Shown here: positions 1 to 5,722 of the stretch, in pieces
Numbering within the stretch: position 1 is the first letter of the stretch
Layout of the letters: each line of letters starts with the position of its first letter
From: Limnobacter sp.
Lineage (GTDB): Bacteria; Pseudomonadota; Gammaproteobacteria; Burkholderiales; Burkholderiaceae_B
Assembly: GCA_012032215.1 (NCBI GenBank)
Contig: JAAURO010000135.1
Span: forward strand, 1-5,722
Direction of reading: 5' to 3'
DNA: 5,722 nt
Program-made: the position numbers and the translations under genes
The notes under the pieces: model-generated
What the model saw: only the letters and a program-made list of their open reading frames with translations
Databases searched by the model: none
What the model was told of the DNA's origin: nothing

Positions 1-254
1 ACGGCATGCTGGTATTGCACAGGGCTGGCGCGGTCCAGTCCCACCACGATTTGGTCGAGGTATCTGGCTGTTTTAAGCTTTTCTACAATGACACCCATGG
101 CTGGGGTTTCCAGCTCTGAATACAGGCACGGCAAAATGAGGGTCATGCCCGTGGTTTCAGAAAAACGCGTCATTTCTTCAATCAGCGCTTCGGCCTTGCG
201 CTCTAAAATACTGTGGAAAGTGGTAATCGGCCCGCCTTGTTGAAAATCTGCCAC
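1..254 (-). CDS. gpgS: Glucosyl-3-phosphoglycerate synthase (GT81-like), N-terminal 84 codons only
   Basis: Seen: an open frame starts at a GTG (254-252) and runs off the left edge, giving 84 codons. A GGAG ribosome site (265-262) sits 7 nt upstream and fixes this start. The N-terminus reads ADFQQGGPITTFHSI, followed by LILPCLYSELETP and then IVVGLDRASPVQYQHA. Known: this pattern (D-F-x-Q-x-G-x-I-T-T-x-H near the start, then a nucleotide-sugar-binding strand and a V-x-G-L-D-R-A segment) is typical of bacterial glucosyl-3-phosphoglycerate synthases. These cytoplasmic enzymes transfer glucose from an NDP-sugar to 3-phosphoglycerate. Context: it lies 41 nt downstream of the phosphatase for the next step, which strongly supports the assignment. 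The catalytic DxD region and the rest of an enzyme of roughly 400 residues lie outside the window, so donor sugar (glucose or mannose) cannot be decided here. Confidence 0.75.
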   Translation of the reverse strand, partial: MADFQQGGPITTFHSILERKAEALIEEMTRFSETTGMTLILPCLYSELETPAMGVIVEKLKTARYLDQIVVGLDRASPVQYQHA

Positions 255-261
255 GGTGAAT

Positions 262-265
262 CTCC
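262..265 (-). promoter_or_regulatory. Ribosome binding site of the synthase gene
   Basis: GGAG on the minus strand, 7 nt before the GTG at 254. It is the clearest Shine-Dalgarno site in the minus-strand cluster and supports a GTG start, since no ATG in that frame is better placed. Confidence 0.6.
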
Positions 266-295
266 GGTATAGGTTTCAGCATAATTGCCAGGGTT

Positions 296-1063
296 TTAAA
301 GCAGTTGATCCAGCAATCCGTTAACCACCTGCGCCCAGCCCACAGGGCCAGGCTGGGGTGCAACAATCAAGCCTTGGGCGCTGCCGCCCGGCACTCCTTT
401 GCCAGAGGCATTCGGCATCAGCACGCCATACTGAGCGGCTTGCAGCATGGGAAGATCGTTTTCAGAATCGCCCAAAGCAATCGTGATTACCTGCTGAGTT
501 TGGCCAAAGTGCTGTTTGAGCATGGCTTGCATGGCCATCCCTTTGTGTACTTTGCCACACAAAGTGGGAAAACGCCCCCCATGCACCAGTTCCAGGCCAT
601 GTTGATCGGCAATGGTGCGCAAGTGGCCCAATTGTTCGGGTGTGGCATGCAGGAAAAGCGGCGCAGAACACACCCTTTGGCACGCCAGGCTTGCCTGAGT
701 TTTAGAAAGCCCGGTGGCCTGCGCTACCTCTGCCTCGTAACCGGATCTGAAACTTTTAATGGCCAAGCCCATATGCTGTTCAAGTGCCTTTAAACAATCC
801 TGAAGAACCTGGCAGGTTGGTCCCAGGTTTTGGGTATGGCCACGGTAGTGAAGCACTCCACCATTTTCAGCAATGTAGCCGGTAAAAAAAGCATGTTGTT
901 CAAAAAGACTTAACTGCTCTGCCAGTGTTTTGGAGGACACGGCAAACAGCGCAATACCCAGCCGGTTAAGCCGGGCAATGGCAGGCAAGGCGGCCTTGTA
1001 ACCATAGGTGTGATGGTCGAGCAAAGTGCCATCCAAATCGGTGAATACGGCGAGTTGTTTCAC
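296..1063 (-). CDS. gpgP: Glucosyl/mannosyl-3-phosphoglycerate phosphatase, HAD-IIB (MpgP/GpgP type)
   Basis: A 255-residue cytoplasmic HAD phosphatase, the usual length for the family. Seen: motif I DLDGTLL with nucleophile D9 and general acid D11; motif II at S43-S44 followed by K45; the ENGG segment at 66-69; motif III lysine near K174 (GKVHKGMA); and motif IV GDSENDLPML at 198-207, with D199 and D203 as metal ligands. The C-terminal MPNASGKG and GPVGWAQVVNGLL segments are typical of the mannosyl-3-phosphoglycerate phosphatase subfamily. Role: removes phosphate from the glycosyl-3-phosphoglycerate made by the next gene, giving glucosylglycerate or mannosylglycerate, a compatible solute. 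Start: GTG at 1063; an in-frame TGA at 1075-1073 leaves no other upstream start, and the DLDGT strand follows directly. No good Shine-Dalgarno is visible. Members of this family often accept both glucosyl and mannosyl substrates, so substrate is inferred from the adjacent synthase. Confidence 0.88.
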   Translation of the reverse strand: MKQLAVFTDLDGTLLDHHTYGYKAALPAIARLNRLGIALFAVSSKTLAEQLSLFEQHAFFTGYIAENGGVLHYRGHTQNLGPTCQVLQDCLKALEQHMGLAIKSFRSGYEAEVAQATGLSKTQASLACQRVCSAPLFLHATPEQLGHLRTIADQHGLELVHGGRFPTLCGKVHKGMAMQAMLKQHFGQTQQVITIALGDSENDLPMLQAAQYGVLMPNASGKGVPGGSAQGLIVAPQPGPVGWAQVVNGLLDQLL

Positions 1064-1116
1064 AGCAGCGGGTCACAACAGAATGGTTCAACGCAATCGA
1101 TCAATTTACCATTGGA

Positions 1117-2684
1117 TTAGCGCAATGGGCTGGGCACCCTGCATTCCTGCTCAAAACCGTATTTTCTGCCGTAGGGGCAGTCCAGAACCGGCAAAAACTC
1201 TGGTATGCGGTAGTACTTTTGAACCGCTTCACGAATTGCTTTATCGCGGAAGACCTGGTAATTAAAGTGGTAGCCATCTACGATAAAAAACCGCACACCT
1301 TCTATGGTTTGCACACGCAGTTTTACCGAATCAAAAAATGCCGCGTAGTCTTGTGCCTTTATGGGATTGTGTTTGCTCACATGCGTATGTGCTTGCCCGC
1401 ATGTTTGCGCCAATCTACAAACACATCGTCGTTTCTGGCGTGGTATTTACCTGGCCCAAACACTGGCACAATTTTACCAAGGTGGTAACCCATGAGTGCA
1501 CCCGGCGAGTAGCCAGTGGTGGCCAGCAAAAAAGGCCCCTGCTGATCGGTAGTTAGTGCCTTTAAAATGGCGGGCATCTGGCGGTGAAAACGCACGTCTT
1601 CCACGAACGATTCTGCTTTTTCGGCAGGCACTCCCGCTGCTTGAAGTCCATCGCCAATTGTGGATGCCGGCAAATACACCAGAGAAGCCAACAAAACGAG
1701 ATGTGGCACCGACCAGCACAGGTTCAGCACCCAATAGCGGCGTAGACTGCGCAAAGGCACGGATACCGCAAGCAGCACAAACAGCGCAGGCAAAAAACCA
1801 AGTACCCAATGCAAACCCACGGTTTTTTCCAGTGCTATCAGCAAAAAGCACAGCATAGGCACCCAAAAAGCAGCGGACAGGCTGGCATAGCCGCGCCACC
1901 CCTTGTAGTGTTTAACAAAGCCCCACCACACCCAAGGGCCCAGCAAATACAACATCAGGCCCAAGAATGCCAGCACGGTGCCCCAACCCAACTGGGCATC
2001 GTCGTGGCGGTTAACCAGGTTGAACATCACGTTGTTCCAGCAATTGTGGGCGTTGTACCACAGGTTCACGCCCACAAACGGCAAGGCTCCCAGCGTCAAT
2101 GCCAGCACATACAGCCAGCGCTTTTTCTGCGAGAAGGCGTGCAAAACGAAGGCAAGCCCCAGCAGCACCGCAAAATATTTGGAAAGAAACGCCAACCCCA
2201 AAAACACACCAGCCAGCAAAACGCCACCTACGCGCCCAGAATGCACAGTGCGCACATAAGCGAACACGGCAAGGCCCATAAAGAAAACAAGCGGGGTATC
2301 GGTCGTTACAAACACCCCGTACCAGGAAACCGGCATGGCCGCATACACAGCCCCTGCCAGCCAGGCCTTGGGCTCGTCATCGCCCTGCATGACGGAGCGA
2401 GCCAACAGCACAATGCCGTAGGCCACCACCGTGCTTAACAGCACGGTAAGGCTGCGAATCACCAAGGGGGAATGACTGCTTTGCGTGAGTGCCCACAGCC
2501 ACCAACCCACCATGGGTGGGTGGTCGTAATAACCCAGGCTTAAGTGGTTAGCCCACTCGTGGAAAAAGGCCTCATCGCTGGTAACCGGAAAGAAGGTGGC
2601 CAGCCACAGCTTGGCGATTAAAGCAACAAGCACTGTCCACCCAAAAACAGTTTTGGCCTTATTGACCGTCATTACTTGACTCAC
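1117..2684 (-). pseudogene. Family 39 (ArnT/PMT-like) membrane glycosyltransferase, broken by one frameshift
   Basis: Seen: the first frame runs from GTG 2684 to a TGA at 1379-1377 (435 codons) and the rest continues in a second frame to a TAA at 1119-1117. One missing base near 1380-1383 explains both; repaired, the product is about 522 residues, normal for GT39. The N-terminus has a transmembrane helix (14-32) followed by the periplasmic-loop signature TSDEAFFHEWA (35-45), whose D37-E38 are the expected catalytic acids, then GYYDHPPMVGWW (51-62) and VTTDTPL (126-132). Many hydrophobic helices follow. The tail carries FGPGKYHARNDD, then a soluble domain of about 87 residues (ending ...YYRIPEFLPVLDCPYG...) in the shifted frame. 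Known: GT39 enzymes transfer a sugar from a polyprenyl-phosphate donor to a lipid or protein acceptor on the periplasmic side. Start is uncertain: GTG 2684 lacks a Shine-Dalgarno, and ATG 2672 is an alternative. Acceptor unknown. If the indel is a sequencing error the gene is intact. Confidence 0.82.
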
Positions 2685-2721
2685 GGCTTAGGGGGTATCC
2701 TTTTGGTTGTAATTGCCGGGT

Positions 2722-2753
2722 GTGCGAGGCATTCTTGCTGCCTAAAGCCGCAC
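2722..2753 (-). other. Intercistronic hairpin with a five-base bulge
   Basis: Between the HAD-UbiA stop and the glycosyltransferase start, the minus-strand transcript can form an outer stem (GTGCG with CGCAC; 2753-2749 and 2726-2722) and an inner stem (AGGCA with TGCCT; 2743-2739 and 2731-2727). A five-base one-sided bulge (2748-2744) separates them and the loop is 7 nt. No U-rich run follows, so it is not a classical rho-independent terminator. It could be an RNA processing or stability element. Existence of the pairing is read directly; a role is a guess. Confidence 0.35.
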
Positions 2754-2768
2754 TGGTTTATGGGTGCA

Positions 2769-4182
2769 CTATACGGCCATTAACACCAATGCCGCAACAA
2801 GAGCCAGTACACCCCAACTTACCCGGTCGCTCAGTGCAAAGCGAACGGGGTCGTCCATCATTTCTTTTCTGGAGGTAAGAATCCAGATTCTCATGAGCCA
2901 ATACAGAATGACGGGGCAAATACCCCACAAAAACTGAGGCTGGGAATACAACACAGACCCTGCTTGGCTGTCCACGTACAAGGCAATCACGGTAACGGCC
3001 ATAAAGCCACTTGAAATGCCCATAGACACCAGATACGACAAATCAGACTGGCGATAACCGCGCCCGGAAGGGGATTGCCCCCCTTCCAACTGCAAAAACT
3101 CCAGCTCGGCACAGCGCTTGACCAAGGCCAGGCTGAGAAACATAAAACAGCGACAAAGCCAGCAACCAGTTGGACACATCCAGCCCGGCAGCCACTGCGC
3201 CCGCTACTACGCGCAGGGTGTACAGGAGCGAAAGAACCAGCACATCCACGAAAGCCACGCGTTTAAGCGCGAAACTGTAAAACAGCGTGGCAGCCGTGTA
3301 CAAAGCCAGCACAGCAACAAAGGGCCAGCCGCCAGCCACCCATGCAAAGGCAAAGCCGGCTATGCCGAGGGCTTTCATGAACACAATGCCTTGCACAATC
3401 GACAGCTGCCCGCTGGCCAAAGCACGGTGGCGCTTGCGCGGGTGACGGCGATCTGCGGGCAAATCGAGCATGTCGTTCCACAAATAGGTGGCAGAAGCCA
3501 CCAAACCAAATGCTAGAAAAGCCAAACACACCAGGCCCCATTCAGCGGGATTTACCGAGTGGGAAGCCAGCAAGGGCAAAAACAGCAGGCAGTTTTTGGC
3601 CCACTGCTGAATACGCATGGCTTTTGAAAGCAGACCTGCGCCCACAGAATGCGTGTCGATTACATCCAGCACAATGCCCTCTTTTTGCGCACGCTGGCAT
3701 ACCCGTTTACCGGGGTTCACGGCGATAGCGTGCTGCGAACGTGCCCAAACCGGTAAATCTGCGGCTTCGTTGCCGACATACACAAACGGCAAACCCTGGG
3801 CATCTTCTACAATCGCTTCGAGCTTGCGCTCGCCTTTCAGGTTCGAGGTGGTGCTGCCAATTACACGGTCAAACACACCGACCCGCTGGGCTACCTTGCT
3901 GGCATCGCGATGCACTGAGGCACTGGCCAGCACCAGTTCGTAGCCCTCGTGGCGATACTGGTTCAGGCGCTCAAGCACTTTTTGATTCAGGGGTAAATCG
4001 CTGAGATCCGGGTCGATGTGTTCCGCCACCTTTTGCTTGAACACCCAGGCACCTTGCAGGGCCCACCACAGCATTCTGAACACAAACAGTACATTCAGCC
4101 TGGCCAGTTGCAGACACGATTCAAGCAAGACATCCGAAGAAGTCAACGAGCCATCTAAATCAACATACACAATGGTTTTCAT
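2769..4182 (-). pseudogene. HAD phosphatase-UbiA prenyltransferase fusion (DPPR synthase-like), broken by one frameshift
   Basis: Seen: starts at ATG 4182; frame one reads correctly to F346, then one extra base in the AAAA run at 3144-3147 shifts it to a stop at 3043. The expected continuation (FLSLALVKRCAEL...GRGYRQSDL...) is open in another frame down to TAG at 2771-2769. Repaired length is about 470 residues. Residues 1-180 form a HAD domain: D8/D10 in DLDGS, S87 region LASAS, K116, and GNEAADLPVW (137-146) with D142. Residues from about 185 form a UbiA membrane domain: RIQQWAKNCLLFLPL (190-204) and the Mg-prenyl-diphosphate motif N236-D237-x2-D240-x3-D244, followed by RRHPRKRHR. Known: this N-D-x2-D-x3-D-R-R-H-P form is typical of decaprenyl-phosphate 5-phosphoribosyltransferase relatives, which move phosphoribose from PRPP to polyprenyl phosphate. 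The HAD part might remove the remaining 5-phosphate (inference). Its ATG overlaps the regulator's TGA and has no Shine-Dalgarno, suggesting translational coupling. Confidence 0.85.
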
Positions 4183-4886
4183 GGCTTTTTGGAAGATAAG
4201 CGTGCAAACAAACCTCTGGATTGCCCTTCTTGCCAGCGCGCCCCGCCCAGAAATATCAGCACAATCTGTTTGACAAAATCGTCTACCATTTCTTCCTCAA
4301 GCTTAGGGTGGTCAGGGGTTAAATCCAGAAAATCGGTGGCAATGTGCATCATGAGAACAACCACCAAGCCACAGATGCGCTGCAGGCTTTGGGTCGATAA
4401 GGTAGGGAAAACCTTGAGCACACGCAAATCGGAGGCCATTTCATTGGTGAAATGCACCACTTCGTTGCGAATGGCCATGCGCAGAATTTTAGAACCGCCC
4501 GAGCGTTCGGTCGTTATAAACCGCCATTCGAGATGCCGGCGCTTCAAATAGTTAATAAACACATTTACCGAGTGGCGAATCATGTCTTCGCCCGGCAGCC
4601 GTGTTTGCCGGGCTTCGCGCAGCAACCTTCTGAGGGTTACACCGCCCTCTTCTACCAAGGCCAGGCCTAGCTCATCCGTGTTGCGAAAGTGCCGATAAAA
4701 CGCAGTGGGAACCACCCCGGCTTCGCGGGTAATTTCGCGAATGCCCAAAGCGGTGAAGGAGTTTCCTTCCCCCACCAGTTTGAGCGCTGCCTGCACCAGC
4801 CTGGAGCGCGTCTGCTCTTTTCGGCGTGCCCTGAGTTGGGGTTCATCGGTATTTCCGGGAGTTTTTCTGGCTGCCATTCTAACCAT
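4179..4886 (-). CDS. TetR/AcrR-family transcriptional regulator, FabR-like
   Basis: A 235-residue cytoplasmic DNA-binding protein. Seen: a basic N-terminus (ARRKEQTRSRLVQAALKLV, 20-38), then a TetR helix-turn-helix with IREITREAGVVPTAFYRHF (49-67) and NTDELGLALVEEGG (69-82). The middle has FITTERSGGS, and the C-terminal ligand-binding half is helical. Known: the block from the recognition helix YRHFR through DELGLALV(D/E)E and the R-L-L-R-x-A-R segment closely matches FabR of E. coli and related regulators of unsaturated fatty acid synthesis, which sense acyl-ACP/CoA. Start: ATG 4886 follows an in-frame TAG 24 nt upstream; ATG 4877 is an equally plausible start, and neither has a Shine-Dalgarno. 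The stop TGA (4181-4179) overlaps the next gene's ATG. The protein may control the cluster and itself, but no fatty acid gene is present here, so the regulon is unknown. Confidence 0.85.
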   Translation of the reverse strand: MVRMAARKTPGNTDEPQLRARRKEQTRSRLVQAALKLVGEGNSFTALGIREITREAGVVPTAFYRHFRNTDELGLALVEEGGVTLRRLLREARQTRLPGEDMIRHSVNVFINYLKRRHLEWRFITTERSGGSKILRMAIRNEVVHFTNEMASDLRVLKVFPTLSTQSLQRICGLVVVLMMHIATDFLDLTPDHPKLEEEMVDDFVKQIVLIFLGGARWQEGQSRGLFARLSSKKP

Positions 4887-5041
4887 TAGGAGGGGACATC
4901 TTGCCCGCTAACGCCTGCCTGTTCACGAGTGGCTAGTGTACCAAGCCCCAGGCAGGCTGGGCACTCTGGGCAACCATACCTGAAACACATCTACAACAAA
5001 GGAAAATCCTTACAAAAAGTGCGTGGACAAGAATATTTGAC

Positions 5042-5058
5042 GATGACATACTGTCATC
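5042..5058. repeat. Perfect inverted repeat, candidate operator
   Basis: GATGACA, a 3-nt spacer TAC, then TGTCATC: both 7-nt arms match perfectly. A 17-bp dyad in a divergent promoter region suits binding by a dimeric regulator. It overlaps the end of a TTGACG hexamer. Either flanking regulator could bind here; the sequence does not say which. Confidence 0.5.
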
Positions 5059-5148
5059 ACCCACTAGAGGGTTATCCTTTTCCCACAGGGAGTTAATCAT
5101 ATCTAGACATTCTAATGGGTGGCCGTCTGTGGTCCCCAAATAATAAAT

Positions 5149-5158
5149 ACAAATTTGT
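5149..5158. repeat. Ten-base perfect palindrome before the response regulator
   Basis: ACAAATTTGT is self-complementary and lies just upstream of the ribosome site in the 5' leader or promoter of the response regulator gene. In A/T-rich DNA a palindrome of this size can arise by chance, so a function is only possible. Confidence 0.25.
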
Positions 5159-5163
5159 TTCTT

Positions 5164-5170
5164 GAGGAAG
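5164..5170 (+). promoter_or_regulatory. Ribosome binding site of the response regulator
   Basis: GAGGAAG, with the GAGG core ending 9 nt before the ATG at 5177. It is a good Shine-Dalgarno match and supports this start. Confidence 0.65.
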
Positions 5171-5176
5171 ACCGAG

Positions 5177-5722
5177 ATGAGCACAAATATCATTCTAGTC
5201 ATTGAAGACCACCCTTTGTTTGCTACGGGCATCAAGGAGCTGGTGGAGTTCGTGGCTACCAACGCCGAAATTGTCTGTGCCAACTCGCTGGCGGCAGGGC
5301 TTGAACTGGGGCAAAGCAAACCACCCTCTTTGGTCATTACCGATTTGCGTCTTCCCGATGCCACGGGCCAAGGGGTTATAGACCGGTTAAACGCTCAGTT
5401 TCCCGATTGCCCGCTGGTCATTATGAGCGGCGACAACCAATTGCTGTCAGACGTGCGCACCAGCGTGCACACTGCCTCGTGGCAGATTTCCAAAACCGAG
5501 GGCTTTGAACAGACCTCAGCCATTTTGCTGGAAGCCTTGACCCGCGCCAGAATCAATGTGCAATGGCGCCCGAGTGTCATGTCGAACAGGCACTCTACAG
5601 CAGATCACATAAGCGGTTCGCGCGGACAAAGCAGTGGTATTCAACTCACCCAGAAGCAGCAGCAGGTCATGCAATTGCTGGCTGCGGGCATGTCGAACAA
5701 AGAAATCGCCAGAAAACTGGAG
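5177..5722 (+). CDS. NarL/LuxR-family two-component response regulator, C-terminus cut by window edge
   Basis: Seen: an ATG with a good ribosome site opens 182 codons that run off the right edge. Residues 1-125 form a receiver domain: acidic pair E10-D11 in IEDHPLF, phosphoacceptor D56 in ITDLRLPD, switch residue S84 in IMSG, and conserved lysine K106 in ISKTEG. A polar linker (about 130-155) leads to a LuxR-type helix-turn-helix starting LTQKQQQVMQLLAAGMSNKE (157-176), of which roughly the first half is present. Known: such proteins are phosphorylated by a sensor kinase and bind DNA as dimers to control transcription. The partner kinase is not in the window and the target is unknown. The gene is divergent from the TetR-led cluster and may not be functionally tied to it. 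A full-length protein would be expected at about 210-220 residues. Confidence 0.88.
   Translation, partial: MSTNIILVIEDHPLFATGIKELVEFVATNAEIVCANSLAAGLELGQSKPPSLVITDLRLPDATGQGVIDRLNAQFPDCPLVIMSGDNQLLSDVRTSVHTASWQISKTEGFEQTSAILLEALTRARINVQWRPSVMSNRHSTADHISGSRGQSSGIQLTQKQQQVMQLLAAGMSNKEIARKLE

Larger units (their letters stand above)
4887..5176. promoter_or_regulatory. Divergent intergenic region between the TetR gene and the response regulator
   Basis: This 290-nt stretch holds no convincing gene and must contain the promoters of both flanking genes. I see no strong sigma-70 pair on either strand. A TTGACG at 5037-5042 could be a -35 element for the plus strand, but nothing well matched to a -10 lies at normal spacing. 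The right third is A/T-rich (around 5138-5160). Candidate operators inside it are listed separately. An imperfect pair GTTCAC (4921-4926) and GTGTAC (4936-4941) with a 9-nt spacer lies upstream of the TetR gene and could be an autoregulatory site, though this is weak. Confidence 0.5.

Noticed and set aside
305..793. Plus-strand open frame of 162 codons antisense to the phosphatase gene
   Set aside because: It lies wholly opposite a confidently identified HAD gene, has no ribosome site and shows no recognisable domain.
1809..2438. Plus-strand open frame of 209 codons, rich in His and Gln, antisense to the GT39 gene
   Set aside because: The composition is what the complement of a hydrophobic membrane-protein gene produces; no domain or ribosome site.
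2504..2520. ACCCAC/GTGGGT hairpin
   Set aside because: It falls in the codons for the conserved D-H-P-P-M-V-G-W segment of the GT39 protein and is explained by coding constraint.
4888..4894. AGGAGGG on the plus strand as a Shine-Dalgarno for a short gene
   Set aside because: The only nearby frame starts at a TTG and ends after 11 codons at 4935; most likely chance.
4948..4961. Imperfect CCCCAG/CTGGG stem as a terminator
   Set aside because: Short with a bulge and no T-run on either strand; also placed between two divergent starts, where a terminator is not expected.
5238..5245. GCTGGTGG, identical to the E. coli Chi site
   Set aside because: Single occurrence inside coding sequence in a host that is probably not an enterobacterium.
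4933..5364. Minus-strand open frame of 143 codons across the intergenic region and response regulator start
   Set aside because: It runs antisense to a clear receiver domain, and its sequence resembles no family I recognise.

Overview
The window looks like chromosomal DNA from a Gram-negative proteobacterium. The base composition is moderate and the proteins are of proteobacterial type. The TetR-family protein resembles the FabR-like regulators of Beta- and Gammaproteobacteria, and I lean towards a Burkholderiales-type organism, but this is inference and no rRNA or other marker is present. I see no mobile element, tRNA, rRNA or CRISPR array.

Layout: five genes lie head to tail on the minus strand from 4886 down to the left edge, and one gene on the plus strand starts at 5177 and runs off the right edge. 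In transcription order the minus-strand genes are a FabR-like TetR regulator (4886-4179), a HAD-UbiA fusion (4182-2769), a family 39 membrane glycosyltransferase (2684-1117), a sugar-3-phosphoglycerate phosphatase of the MpgP/GpgP type (1063-296), and the first 84 codons of a probable glucosyl-3-phosphoglycerate synthase (254-1, truncated by the window). The regulator's stop overlaps the fusion gene's start (ATGA), and later gaps are 84, 53 and 41 nt, so one transcript is plausible. The plus-strand gene is a NarL/LuxR-type response regulator, separated by a 290-nt divergent intergenic region that contains a perfect 7-3-7 inverted repeat.

Two genes are broken by single-base indels: the HAD-UbiA gene (one extra base in a four-base homopolymer near 3144-3147) and the glycosyltransferase gene (one base missing near 1380-1383). 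In both, the expected C-terminal part continues intact in another frame, so these are recent mutations or sequencing errors rather than old decay. Repaired, they give proteins of about 470 and 522 residues.

Function: the HAD-UbiA protein resembles decaprenyl-phosphate phosphoribosyltransferase (DPPR synthase) type enzymes and GT39 enzymes take sugars from polyprenyl-phosphate donors, so this pair may make and use a lipid-linked sugar at the inner membrane. The last two genes fit the two-step synthesis of the compatible solute glucosylglycerate (or mannosylglycerate). A regulator related to those that sense fatty-acyl status heads the cluster. The link between these processes is inferred from gene order only.
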